DNA from: Ilumatobacteraceae bacterium
GTDB lineage: Bacteria; Actinomycetota; Acidimicrobiia; Acidimicrobiales; Ilumatobacteraceae
DNA length: 64,000 bases
Direction of reading: 5' to 3'
Assembly (NCBI GenBank): GCA_024643255.1
Contig: JAHENF010000001.1
Location: forward strand, 121,301-185,300
Part shown: piece by piece, positions 36,495-44,567 of the stretch
Position numbering within the stretch: position 1 is the first letter of the stretch
Layout: each line of letters opens with the position of its first letter
Notes under the pieces: generated by a model
What the model was told of the DNA's origin: nothing
Seen by the model: only the letters and a program-made list of their open reading frames with translations
Database searches by the model: none
Program-made: the position numbers and the translations under genes

Positions 36495-36501
36495 TTCCCG
36501 A

Positions 36502-36507
36502 AGGCTA
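36502..36507 (-). promoter_or_regulatory. -10 element TAGCCT, leaderless start of obg-proB
   Basis: TAGCCT on the minus strand ends 7 nt before ATG 36494. Confidence 0.6.
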
Positions 36508-36532
36508 ACGCCGTCGATCGGATGCCATCTCG

Positions 36533-36538
36533 TATCGT
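36533..36538 (+). promoter_or_regulatory. -10 element TATCGT, leaderless start of dgt
   Basis: TATCGT ends 6 nt before ATG 36545. obg and dgt start codons are only 50 bp apart, so the two promoters are back to back. Confidence 0.6.
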
Positions 36539-36544
36539 CTGCAC

Positions 36545-37735
36545 ATGGCCGGTCTTCCCTTTCCCGACTCGGCCGCCGATCGCGCCGATCGGTGGGCGGC
36601 AACGATGACCGGCCATGGCACCGACGACATCGTCGTGGCGCACGCCGACTCGGTCGCCACCGTCGGCGAGGCGGTCGTGCGGACCCGCGCTGCTCGCGAG
36701 GACGCCGAAGCGAATGCACTCGCCACGAATGCAACTCGCGGGGTCGGTGCCGGCAACCGGGCCATCGAGGAGCCACCCGATCCCTATCGCACCTGCTTCG
36801 AACGCGACCGCGACCGGATCCTGCACGATTCCGCCTTCCGCCGACTCGCCGGCAAGACCCAGGTCTTCGTCTTCCCCGATGATCACCAACGAACCCGGAT
36901 GACACACGCGCTCGAGGTCGCCCAGGTGGCCCGCTCCGTCGGCGATGCCCTGAGTCTCAACGTCCCACTTATCGAAGCGATGGCGCTCGGCCACGACTGC
37001 GGTCACGGACCGGGAGGCCATGCCAGCGAGGATGCGTTGTCGCCATACCTCGACGGCGGATTCGACCACGCTCCATGGGGCGCCGACGTCACGCTGCAAC
37101 CGTTGAATCTCTGCCGGGAGACCCTCGACGGGATCCGCAACCATTCGTGGAGCCTTCCGGCCCCGCAGACGCCCGAAGGTGAGGTCGTGTCGTGGGCCGA
37201 CCGGATCGCCTACGTGTGCCACGACTTCGAGGACGCGACCGCTGCTGGCATCGTCACCGCCGACATGCTGCCCGCGGTCGTCGCCGACCGGTGCGGACGC
37301 GACCGCTCGCGTCAGCTCGGCACGTTCGTCCGCGCGATGGTCGACACGACCGCTGCCACGGGCCGTATCGGCATGTCACCCGACACTGCAGAGGCGCTGA
37401 CGGCCTTCAGGAAGTTCAACTACGAACACATCTATCTCCGCCCGGCGAGCGAGCAGCAGGCGGGGGCGGTCGTCTCGCTGCTGCGTGCGCTGGTCGAGCA
37501 CTATGCCGACCGACCGCATTCGATCCCGGCGCAGACCATCGCCGCTGCGCTCGGAGCCTCGGCCGGCGAACATGTCGACGCCGGAAGCAACGAGGCATTG
37601 CGCGCGTCGGTCGCGTACGTCGCCGGCATGACCGACCGGTTCGCGTGCCGTGAGGGGCTGTCGCAACTCGGATGGGACCCCGCCAAGCTCCCTCAGGGAA
37701 TCGGCGTCAGTGGGTTCCGAGGTACATCGCCCTGA
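36545..37735 (+). CDS. dgt: dGTPase-like HD-domain dNTP triphosphohydrolase
   Basis: 396 residues. HD-superfamily metal site: RMTHALEVAQVAR, ALGHDCGHGPGGHASE, and a later D in SWADRIAYVCHDFED. The N-terminal RDRDRILHDSAFRRLAGKTQVF is the dGTPase signature. Converts dNTP to deoxynucleoside plus triphosphate, controlling dNTP pools (and in some systems limiting phage). About 85 residues of Ala/Asp-rich sequence precede the core, longer than usual. Last 29 bp overlap antisense with the end of the 4-TM gene. Confidence 0.9.
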   Translation: MAGLPFPDSAADRADRWAATMTGHGTDDIVVAHADSVATVGEAVVRTRAAREDAEANALATNATRGVGAGNRAIEEPPDPYRTCFERDRDRILHDSAFRRLAGKTQVFVFPDDHQRTRMTHALEVAQVARSVGDALSLNVPLIEAMALGHDCGHGPGGHASEDALSPYLDGGFDHAPWGADVTLQPLNLCRETLDGIRNHSWSLPAPQTPEGEVVSWADRIAYVCHDFEDATAAGIVTADMLPAVVADRCGRDRSRQLGTFVRAMVDTTAATGRIGMSPDTAEALTAFRKFNYEHIYLRPASEQQAGAVVSLLRALVEHYADRPHSIPAQTIAAALGASAGEHVDAGSNEALRASVAYVAGMTDRFACREGLSQLGWDPAKLPQGIGVSGFRGTSP

Positions 37736-38078
37736 TCCCGAGCCCCATGATGAACAGGCTGCCCATGCCGTACAGCAGGTACAGCTTGTCCTTCACGAAC
37801 GGGCTCCCGCGATAGCTGTAGAGGATTCCGACGGCCACGATCGCGCTGAACCCGTAGAGCGCATGGAACTGGTCGAGTTCGATGCCGTCACGATCGACCA
37901 TCAGCACCCCGACGATCGCGATCACGAACGCGGACAGTTCCGCAACGCCGATCGACCACCACAGAGGTCGCACCCGCAGGACCGGCACGTACTGCGCAGC
38001 GAGCGCCCAGACGCCGACGGCGGCGTTGGCCAGGATCAGGAACCACGCCAGCGCGTGGTGGATCTCCCTCAGTGTCAC
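37707..38078 (-). CDS. Small four-helix membrane protein
   Basis: 123 residues from GTG 38078 (VTLREIHHALAWFLIL). Four hydrophobic segments (ALAWFLILANAAVGVWALA, LWWSIGVAELSAFVIAIVGVLMV, FHALYGFSAIVAVGILYSY, LYLLYGMGSLFIMGLGIRAMYLG) separated by short loops. No family recognised; a DUF-type conserved actinobacterial membrane protein is likely. Lies 20 nt downstream of the lipoprotein gene on the same strand and overlaps the end of dgt. Confidence 0.65.
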   Translation of the reverse strand: MTLREIHHALAWFLILANAAVGVWALAAQYVPVLRVRPLWWSIGVAELSAFVIAIVGVLMVDRDGIELDQFHALYGFSAIVAVGILYSYRGSPFVKDKLYLLYGMGSLFIMGLGIRAMYLGTH

Positions 38079-38098
38079 TGTTCGATGCGATCGCGGGC

Positions 38099-38821
38099 CT
38101 AGATGCCGCAGTCGTCGCCGCCGATGATCGCCGTCACGGTTGCGTCGTCGGTGACCCCGGTGAGGAATCCGCGCAGACTGTCGTTGACGACGAAGAACGG
38201 CGGCGTGAAGTCGTCCTCGGGGAAGATCTGTGCGGCGGGATAGGCAGCGCGCACGTCGACGACGCGCGAACCGATCATCACGCCTCGGCTGGTCTCGAGT
38301 CCGGCGGGAGCCGCACCGATCTCCGCCTGATCGCCGTACGTGTATCCGAAGAAGTGACGCCGACCCTGGACCACCGACGACACGTCGCCGAACAACAAGG
38401 TGAGCACACCCCACGACACCCGGCGGAGTTCGTTCCCCGAGCACAGACCGATCGTGAGCGGGTCGATCCATCCGGTGTCGTTGGTCGGCTGACCGATGTA
38501 CGAATTGAGGTAGGCGATCACACCCTCGGGTTCGGCGCCGAAGCCGGCCGTTCCGATCCCGTCACCGCTCAGCACCAGGGCGGCGATCGCCGGATCGGCG
38601 GCCGTGGTCGAGGGCTGCACGATCGTGGTGGTCGTCGAGGTGGTCGTCGAGCTCGTCGTGGTCGTCGAGGTGGTCGACGTCGTCGAGGTCGTGGGAGGCG
38701 AGGTGGTGGTGGGCAGCAGCGTGAACGGAGTCGTCGAGCCCGTCGAGGAACCGTCCGAGCCGCCACACGCGCCGAGCAGCAGTCCCGCCGCCGCCAACCC
38801 AGCAATCAGTTGCCGATTCAT
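38099..38821 (-). CDS. Lipoprotein with Thr/Ser-rich stalk
   Basis: 240 residues from ATG 38821 (MNRQLIAGLAAAGLLLGACGG); ATGs at 38830 and 38833 are alternatives. Lipobox LLGAC places the lipidated Cys near residue 19. A roughly 45-residue Thr/Ser/Pro low-complexity stalk follows (coded by GTCGTCGAGGT-like repeats on the plus strand), then a 170-residue globular domain with three Cys (LCSGNEL, DDCGI). Probably a surface-tethered protein. No domain recognised. Upstream of the 4-TM gene in one operon. Confidence 0.72.
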   Translation of the reverse strand: MNRQLIAGLAAAGLLLGACGGSDGSSTGSTTPFTLLPTTTSPPTTSTTSTTSTTTTSSTTTSTTTTIVQPSTTAADPAIAALVLSGDGIGTAGFGAEPEGVIAYLNSYIGQPTNDTGWIDPLTIGLCSGNELRRVSWGVLTLLFGDVSSVVQGRRHFFGYTYGDQAEIGAAPAGLETSRGVMIGSRVVDVRAAYPAAQIFPEDDFTPPFFVVNDSLRGFLTGVTDDATVTAIIGGDDCGI

Positions 38822-38868
38822 GCTGGACATCATGGTCCAGTGTTGCCGACGAGACAGGGATGTCGCGG

Positions 38869-39687
38869 TCAGGTCGACTCGAAGATCCAGCCTCGCCGCA
38901 CCGGTGGAACGGCATCGTGCTCGATGAACCATTCGGTCCCGAACGCCACTGCGAACAGATCGTCGGGCATCTCGAGGAAGAACGACGTGTCGGAGATCTG
39001 ACTCCGGTGACACCGCATGGCGGTGCGTTTTGCCAGCACATGATCGCTGACGTCGACGGCGAGGGTGAGCTCGGCTTCCGGTGTCCCCATCGGGTTGCCG
39101 TCGTCGGCTGGGCCGTTCGGATCGAACTCCTCGACCTCCCCGTCCGCTGACTCCCTGCCCACGCCGGCCTCGCGCATGTCGAGGACCATCCGTGTGAACG
39201 CGTCACGGTTCATCGTCGCCTCGAGGATTCGCACCGACGGCACCATGCGACCGGCAGCCACTCCGACACGGTGCACGGCGATGTGGTCGGGATGCCCGTA
39301 GTTGCCGTGCCAGTCGTAGACGGTCAGGACGTCGGCAGCCTCGTCGCGCAGTACGGCCGCGAGCTTGTCCGCCGCCTCCTCGGTCTCGGCGAGATGGAAG
39401 CTGGCGGGATCCTCGTTCTGCTCCCATCCGGTCATACCGGAGTCGGTGTAGCCGAGCCAGACGATGCGGCTCACGCCGAGCGCCGCCGCCGAGGCCTCGG
39501 TCTCCAGCCGGCGTCGTTCCACGAGCGTCTCACCCTCATGCAGATCGTCGGGCACCTCGCCGTGGTCACCGTTGGTCGCGACGACCAGCACCACGCGATG
39601 ACCCTCGGCCGCGGCGCGCGCGATCGTGCCGCCGGTGCTGATGACCTCGTCGTCCGGATGCGCGTGGAAGGTGACCAGGACCGCCAC
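38869..39687 (-). CDS. PIG-L/LmbE-family deacetylase (mycothiol-type)
   Basis: 272 residues from GTG 39687. Zn-binding motif FHAHPDDEVISTGG at the N-terminus, VVATNGDHGEV, and GNYGHPDHIAVHRVG providing the third ligand His. This matches the LmbE family, which includes MshB (GlcNAc-Ins deacetylase) and Mca (mycothiol-conjugate amidase). Which one cannot be settled by eye; no mshA/C/D neighbours. The GTG overlaps the TAG of a 32-codon leaderless upstream ORF (TAGTG), and AAGGA lies about 10 nt upstream, so initiation is coupled. Confidence 0.82.
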   Translation of the reverse strand: MAVLVTFHAHPDDEVISTGGTIARAAAEGHRVVLVVATNGDHGEVPDDLHEGETLVERRRLETEASAAALGVSRIVWLGYTDSGMTGWEQNEDPASFHLAETEEAADKLAAVLRDEAADVLTVYDWHGNYGHPDHIAVHRVGVAAGRMVPSVRILEATMNRDAFTRMVLDMREAGVGRESADGEVEEFDPNGPADDGNPMGTPEAELTLAVDVSDHVLAKRTAMRCHRSQISDTSFFLEMPDDLFAVAFGTEWFIEHDAVPPVRRGWIFEST

Positions 39688-39785
39688 TACGACCGGAGTC
39701 CTTCGTCGAGGACGCCGCCCGCTCCACACGACGCGGAGGACGCGGAGGACGTGGGTGCGAGTTCTGCATCGGTCGCCACGAACAT
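39687..39785 (-). CDS. Leaderless 32-codon upstream ORF coupled to the PIG-L gene
   Basis: ATG 39785 lies 8 nt after TAGGCT, so the mRNA probably begins at this codon. It encodes MFVATDAELAPTSSASSASC...GLRS, then stops at TAG, which shares its last base with the GTG of the PIG-L gene. Contains one Cys. It could be a leader peptide or simply a device to bring ribosomes to the GTG. Absent from the ORF track because of its size. Confidence 0.5.
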   Translation of the reverse strand: MFVATDAELAPTSSASSASCGAGGVLDEGLRS

Positions 39786-39793
39786 GTCGTCCG

Positions 39794-39799
39794 AGCCTA
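39794..39799 (-). promoter_or_regulatory. -10 element TAGGCT of the PIG-L transcript
   Basis: TAGGCT on the minus strand ends 8 nt before ATG 39785 and 107 bases before the PIG-L GTG. Confidence 0.55.
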
Positions 39800-39850
39800 C
39801 GCCGGCATCGACGAGGGCGTGGCGAGTACCATGACGAGCCTGGAGGTGCG

Positions 39851-40033
39851 ATGACCGAACTCAGTTCAGAACCCGAACGCGACCAATCGTCGGCCGGGTC
39901 GACGGAGCGATCGTGGTCGTCGATCATTCGAGCGGTGTTCGCTCGGGGTCGCCTCACTCGGCGTTGGGACCGCCTGACTCCCGAACAACAGGCCGAAGCG
40001 ACCGCTCACCAGGCGCGCATGGGTCGTTTCTGA
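39851..40033 (+). CDS. Small protein, 60 aa
   Basis: ATG 39851 is preceded by a strong GGAGGTG at 7 nt, a clear leadered start. TACCAT at 39827-39832 could be its -10. The product (MTELSSEPERDQSS...QQAEATAHQARMGRF) is hydrophilic with a basic amphipathic middle (IIRAVFARGRLTRRWDRL) and an Ala/Gln-rich end. No family recognised. The ORF-track entry at 39626 is the same frame extended upstream without support. Confidence 0.6.
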   Translation: MTELSSEPERDQSSAGSTERSWSSIIRAVFARGRLTRRWDRLTPEQQAEATAHQARMGRF

Positions 40034-40077
40034 AACACTCGTTCAGGTGCGTGTCGCAGGCGGCGCGACACGCCGGC

Positions 40078-41247
40078 TCAGCCTGCCGCCTCGGCCTGTC
40101 TGAGCGCCCCCGATGACACCCACGACTCGACCGTGTCGGCCGCGACCCCCCAGTCGGCGAACACATCGCGGGTGTGCGCTCCGGGGAACGCCGGCGGCAT
40201 CGACACCACGGGGGTGGTACGGCTGAAGCGTGGAGCGGGCGCGGGCTGCTTCGTGCCGGCCACGTCGATGAACGTGGAGCGCTCGACGTTGTGAGGGTGT
40301 TCGGCCGCCTCGCTCATCGTCAGCACCGGGGCGAAACAGACATCGGTCGCCTCCATGATCTCGCACCACTCCGCTCTCGACTTGGAGGCGAAGACCTCGG
40401 TCAGTCGAGCCTTGAGCGCGGGCCATTCGCCCTTGTCCATCTGCTTCGCGAACTGTTCATCGGTGTCGAGGCCGGTGAGCCGGAGCAGTTCGGCGTAGAA
40501 CTGCGGCTCGATCGAACCGAGCGAGATGTAGTTGTCGTCGCTGCACCGGTAGACGTCGTAGAAGTGTGCGCCCGTGTCGAGCAGGTTCGTCCCACGGGCA
40601 TTCTCGTCGAACATGCCGATCGACTTGAACGCCCAGAACATCGACATCAACACCGCGGCACCGTCGACCATGGCGGTGTCGACCACCTGTCCCTGGCCGC
40701 TGCGCTGGCCCTCGAGGAGCGCGCACACCACGCCGTAGGCGAGGAACATGCCGCCGCCACCGAAGTCACCGACCATGTTCAGGGGCGGTACGGGCGCCTC
40801 CCCGGCGCGCCCGAAGTGGGCCAGCGCACCCGCGAGCGCGATGTAGTTGATGTCGTGGCCGGCGGCCTGCGAATACGGACCCTCCTGACCCCATCCGGTC
40901 ATCCGCCCGAAGACGAGTTTCGGATTCCTGGCGAGGCACACGTCCGGACCGACGCCGAGACGTTCCATGACGCCGGGGCGGAATCCCTCGATGAGCGCAT
41001 CGGCCGATTCCACGAGCGAGAGGAGCGCCTCGACCCCCTCGGGCTGCTTGAGGTCGATCGCCACGTTGCGGCGCCCCCGCAGCAGGACATCGAAGTGCGC
41101 GCCGTCGGGCAGCGGTCCTCGGACCGCCGCCGCTCGTTCGACACGAACGACTTCGGCGCCCATGTCCGAGAGCAGCATCGCCGCGAAGGGCCCTGGGCCG
41201 ATGCCGGCGATTTCGATGATGCGGTACCCGGTGAGTGGTCCAGACAC
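40078..41247 (-). CDS. CaiB/BaiF family CoA-transferase (alpha-methylacyl-CoA racemase-like)
   Basis: 389 residues from GTG 41247 with GGAGCA seven nt upstream. Family III CoA-transferase: [90 protein letters not shown] and [11 protein letters not shown]. The GHD.NY motif carries the Asp typical of racemase/transferase members, and the overall sequence is close to alpha-methylacyl-CoA racemase, which epimerises 2-methyl-branched acyl-CoAs in sterol side-chain or branched fatty acid breakdown. Follows the alpha/beta-hydrolase gene by 37 nt. Confidence 0.88.
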   Translation of the reverse strand: MSGPLTGYRIIEIAGIGPGPFAAMLLSDMGAEVVRVERAAAVRGPLPDGAHFDVLLRGRRNVAIDLKQPEGVEALLSLVESADALIEGFRPGVMERLGVGPDVCLARNPKLVFGRMTGWGQEGPYSQAAGHDINYIALAGALAHFGRAGEAPVPPLNMVGDFGGGGMFLAYGVVCALLEGQRSGQGQVVDTAMVDGAAVLMSMFWAFKSIGMFDENARGTNLLDTGAHFYDVYRCSDDNYISLGSIEPQFYAELLRLTGLDTDEQFAKQMDKGEWPALKARLTEVFASKSRAEWCEIMEATDVCFAPVLTMSEAAEHPHNVERSTFIDVAGTKQPAPAPRFSRTTPVVSMPPAFPGAHTRDVFADWGVAADTVESWVSSGALRQAEAAG

Positions 41248-41284
41248 GATTGCTCCTTGATGGTGGGGTCGGGGATCGGTGTTG

Positions 41285-42181
41285 TCAGGCGGTGTCGGTA
41301 CGCAGCGATGCGCGGACATGTCCGCCGATTGCCTCGGCGAGCACGGGCCAGAGTGGGCGCGGCATGTCGTGGCCCATGTCGGACAGGAACAGGTAGCGCG
41401 AGCCCGCCACCAATTCGGCGGTCCGCTCTCCGCCCTGCGGGGTGATCAGTGTGTCGTCGCGACCGTGGATCACGAGCATCGGCACGTCGAGCGCGGCGAG
41501 GCCTGCGCTGCGATCGCCGCTGGCGTAGATCGCGGCGAGCTGTCGGGTTCCGCCCTCCGGGTAGAAGCACCGGTCGTACTGGGCGGCGGCGAGCGCCTGC
41601 ATCCAGTCGGGGTCGTAGTACTTCTGCGACATCCAGACCTTGGCGTCCAACGAGGCGGCGATGTACCGCTCGCGATCGGCGGGCGGCGCGGCCAGCAACG
41701 CGTCGCGCGCCTCGGGGCTCGGCTTGCCGACGTGCGGGTCACCAGGGCTGCTCATCACCGAGATCACGCTGGCGACTCGGGACGGATGCTCGATCGCCAT
41801 CGTCTGCACGATCATTCCACCCATCGAGTTGCCGATGATGTGCGCTCGATCCACGCCGAGATGATCGAGCAGACCGATGCCGTCAGCGGCCATGTCGGAC
41901 AACGTGTAGGGCACCGGCGGAAGTGGATCGCCCGCGAGCGCCGCCCTGAGTACCGACGCGGGCGACACCTTCTGGCCGTCGAGCTTGGTCGAGAGCCCGA
42001 CATCGCGATTGTCGAACTGCACGACGAACAGTCCCTGTGCCGCGATCTGGTCGATGTACGCCTGCGGCCACGAGATCAGTTGCGTGGTGTAGCCGTTCAC
42101 CGCGAGCAGCACGGGGTCGGAGCGATCCCCGGTCGTGCGGTACTCCAGCTCGATTCCCGAGGGCAGTGTTGCGCGAGGCAT
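41285..42181 (-). CDS. Alpha/beta-hydrolase
   Basis: 298 residues. [15 protein letters not shown] oxyanion region, [13 protein letters not shown], nucleophile elbow [11 protein letters not shown], late Asp in [12 protein letters not shown] and His in LSDMGHDMP. The cap covers about residues 150-225. Close in style to carboxylesterases/aromatic hydrolases annotated near acyl-CoA metabolism. Substrate unknown. Divergent from galK; upstream of the CoA-transferase in the same direction. Confidence 0.85.
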   Translation of the reverse strand: MPRATLPSGIELEYRTTGDRSDPVLLAVNGYTTQLISWPQAYIDQIAAQGLFVVQFDNRDVGLSTKLDGQKVSPASVLRAALAGDPLPPVPYTLSDMAADGIGLLDHLGVDRAHIIGNSMGGMIVQTMAIEHPSRVASVISVMSSPGDPHVGKPSPEARDALLAAPPADRERYIAASLDAKVWMSQKYYDPDWMQALAAAQYDRCFYPEGGTRQLAAIYASGDRSAGLAALDVPMLVIHGRDDTLITPQGGERTAELVAGSRYLFLSDMGHDMPRPLWPVLAEAIGGHVRASLRTDTA

Positions 42182-42218
42182 GCGGGCGAGTGTTGCAGAA
42201 CAAGACGACGGATCTCGA

Positions 42219-42224
42219 TATCGT
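42219..42224 (+). promoter_or_regulatory. -10 element TATCGT, leaderless start of galK
   Basis: TATCGT ends 7 nt before GTG 42232 and 16 nt before ATG 42241. The spacing seen elsewhere in the window favours GTG 42232. Confidence 0.5.
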
Positions 42225-42231
42225 GCGCCCG

Positions 42232-43260
42232 GTGGTCGACATGCTCCGAGTCCACGCGCCAGGGCGGGTCAACCTGATCGGCGACCACACCGACTACACC
42301 GGCGGTCTCGTCTTTCCGATGGCGGTCGACCGTGGGATCACCATCGACTACAGGGTCGGCGGGTCCCTGATCGCGCTCGAATCAACCGCCGAGCCCGGCG
42401 CCGTCGTGGTGCCACTGCCCTTCGACTCCGACCCGTCGACGGTCTCGCCGCAGTGGGCGTCCTATGTCGCGGCGATGGCTGCCGAACTCGGCACGACGCA
42501 AGGGATCATCGGCACCGTCGCATCGGAGATCCCGTCCGGCGCAGGGTTGTCGTCGAGTGCGGCGCTCGAGTGCGCGCTCGGTCTGGCACTCGGCTTCGAC
42601 GGCCCGCCGCTCGATCTCGCGCTCGCCGCCAGACGAGCCGAACACGCGGCAACAGGTGTTCCGACCGGCATCATGGATCAGCTCTGCATCGCGTCGGCGA
42701 CCGAAGGGCACGCCACCCTGATCGACTGCCACACGCTCGACGTCGTACAGGTTCCGGTGCCGACCGATCTCGACATCGTCGTCGAGTTCGTCGCCCACCG
42801 CACGCTCGTTGGGTCCGCGTACACGGACCGGGTTGCGGAATGCGCTCGCGCCGAAGCCGTCCTCGGTCCCCTGCGTTCAGCGTCGATCACCGTCGTCGAG
42901 CGCCACCGGGCGGAGCTCGACGACGTCGCATTCCGCCGAGCGCGTCACGTCGTGACCGAGAACGAGCGAGTCCGAGACTTCGCCGACGCACTCGGACGCG
43001 GTGACTACCCGTCGGCAGGTCGGCTGATGACCGCGAGCCACGAGAGTCTGCGCTCGGATTTCAACACGTCGACCTCGGCCATCGACCGTGCCGTCGAGCG
43101 CTGCGTGACCTCACCTGGCGTCTTCGGCGCCCGGATGACCGGGGGTGGATTCGGTGGATGCATCGTCGCGATCTGCGAGCCGGGAGCGCTCGACTCGGGC
43201 TGGTCGGTTCGGCCCTCCGCCGGGGCCCATCGCGTGCGCGTCCTCAGCGACGGCGGTTGA
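42232..43260 (+). CDS. galK: Galactokinase (GHMP kinase)
   Basis: 342 residues from GTG 42232 (VVDMLRVHAPG); ATG 42241 is the alternative. Galactokinase signature GRVNLIGDHTDYTGGLVFPMAVD near the N-terminus, the GHMP ATP loop PSGAGLSSSAALE, the catalytic Asp in TGIMDQLC, and the C-terminal GGGFGGCIVA. Phosphorylates galactose to Gal-1-P, or a related sugar. It is slightly shorter than E. coli GalK (382 aa). galT and galE are not nearby. The last 17 bp overlap the convergent metal-receptor gene. Confidence 0.87.
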   Translation: MVDMLRVHAPGRVNLIGDHTDYTGGLVFPMAVDRGITIDYRVGGSLIALESTAEPGAVVVPLPFDSDPSTVSPQWASYVAAMAAELGTTQGIIGTVASEIPSGAGLSSSAALECALGLALGFDGPPLDLALAARRAEHAATGVPTGIMDQLCIASATEGHATLIDCHTLDVVQVPVPTDLDIVVEFVAHRTLVGSAYTDRVAECARAEAVLGPLRSASITVVERHRAELDDVAFRRARHVVTENERVRDFADALGRGDYPSAGRLMTASHESLRSDFNTSTSAIDRAVERCVTSPGVFGARMTGGGFGGCIVAICEPGALDSGWSVRPSAGAHRVRVLSDGG

Positions 43261-43945
43261 CGGCGAGCACGTCGGCAAGCCTGCCGATGGCGCCAGGAGT
43301 TCGGATGCCCCACCAGAACAGATCGCGCCCGTCGACGCTGACGATCGACGCATCCGGCATCGCCACACGGAGTTCGTCGAGGTGTCGCTCGTCGAAGTCG
43401 TAGGGCTCGCTGGGGACCACGACGAGATCGGGTGCCAGCGCTGCCATGTCGGCCAGCTCGACGGTCGGGTACGGGTCGGAGGATCCCGATGTCACCAACT
43501 CGACACCGAGGTGACCGAGCACGGAGGCGCCGTATGTCGCGGCACCGATCGACATCCACGGCCGACGCCAGATGGGCACGAAGGCGCGGGCACCGAGGTC
43601 GGTGACGTCCGCAATCCGCTCCGCCGGTCGACGCGGCGATCCGGCCAGCACCGCGAGATCGTCGATCGCCGCCATGGCATCGTCGACACTCACGACGCGG
43701 CTCGCGTACACATCGATGCCACGAGCGACCAGTTCGTCGTGATCCTCGCGGCGATTCTCCTCGCGGTCCATCACCACCACGTCCGGACGGAGTTCGACGA
43801 TGGCCTCGATGTCCGGGTTCTTCGTTCCACCGACATGGCGCAGCCCTGGCTGCTCACAGAACCGGGTGCACGCCACGACATCGGCGCCCAGCGCCAGCAG
43901 CGTCTCCGTGCTCGACGGCACGAGGCTGACCACCCGAACCCCCAT
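43244..43945 (-). CDS. Helical-backbone metal-receptor (BtuF-like) protein without signal peptide
   Basis: 233 residues from ATG 43945. The sequence follows BtuF/cobalamin-binding proteins: VRVVSLVPSSTETLLALGADVVACTRFCEQP, NPDIEAIVELRPDVVVMDREENR, a long connecting helix, then APDLVVVPSEPYDF and WWGIRTPGAIGRLADVL. There is no signal peptide or lipobox, so it is cytoplasmic unless the start is wrong; its start codon overlaps the stop of the upstream gene, which argues against a longer form. No ABC transporter genes are adjacent. Perhaps a cytosolic corrinoid-binding variant; inference. Confidence 0.75.
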   Translation of the reverse strand: MGVRVVSLVPSSTETLLALGADVVACTRFCEQPGLRHVGGTKNPDIEAIVELRPDVVVMDREENRREDHDELVARGIDVYASRVVSVDDAMAAIDDLAVLAGSPRRPAERIADVTDLGARAFVPIWRRPWMSIGAATYGASVLGHLGVELVTSGSSDPYPTVELADMAALAPDLVVVPSEPYDFDERHLDELRVAMPDASIVSVDGRDLFWWGIRTPGAIGRLADVLAVNRRR

Positions 43946-44559
43946 CACGACTCCAGCAGGCGGCGCTTCTGGCGCTCGAACTCGTCGGGTGTGAGGCTGC
44001 CGCGGATCAGCATCGACTCCAGTCGCTCGAGCTGGCCGGCGACATCGACGACCGCATCGCCACTCGACCGTTGCCGGCCGAGGTCCAGCTCGGCGTGGAT
44101 CACGCGCTGCACCCGGTCCGGCTGGCGGATGTCGGTGAAGCGTTGCTGACCGGACTCGCCGCCCGACTCGATCAGCAGGTCACCGGAGCCCACCACACGG
44201 CCCCAGACACCCTGATGGAAGTGGACGGTGTTGACCCGGTCCAAGGGGATCTCGATGCCTCGCTTGGTCACGAGACCCGACCGGAAGATCAGACGTCGGT
44301 TGGTGATGACGAAGTGCGTCGTCAACCATCGGGCGTACCGCACGACGAGCCACACGGTCGAGGCCGCGAGGGCTGCGAGCGACGCCCACCCGGCGATCGA
44401 CTGACCTGTCGTGTCCGTCTCGGTCATCGTCAACGTCGCCACCGCTGCGCCGATCGACGCCACCACGGCAACGGTCGGACCGGCGAGGAACCACCAGTGC
44501 GGATGCAGGTCGACGGTGACCGTCTCGTGATCGTTGAGCAGTCGCCGGGGGTAGGCCAT
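43945..44559 (-). CDS. bPH2-domain membrane protein with SHOCT tail
   Basis: 204 residues. Two TM helices (WFLAGPTVAVVASIGAAVATLTM and IAGWASLAALAASTVWLVVRYARWL) followed by a bacterial PH domain (FVITNRRLIFRSGLVTKRGIEIPLDRVNTVHFHQGVWGRVVGSGDLLIES). A C-terminal SHOCT motif (LERLESMLIRGSLTPDEFERQKRRLLES) follows, a short domain linked to oligomerisation. Similar to YdbS/DUF304 proteins of envelope stress or membrane organisation. Eight nt after the CNNM gene; one-nt overlap with the metal-receptor gene. Confidence 0.85.
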   Translation of the reverse strand: MAYPRRLLNDHETVTVDLHPHWWFLAGPTVAVVASIGAAVATLTMTETDTTGQSIAGWASLAALAASTVWLVVRYARWLTTHFVITNRRLIFRSGLVTKRGIEIPLDRVNTVHFHQGVWGRVVGSGDLLIESGGESGQQRFTDIRQPDRVQRVIHAELDLGRQRSSGDAVVDVAGQLERLESMLIRGSLTPDEFERQKRRLLES

Positions 44560-44567
44560 CGCCGGCG

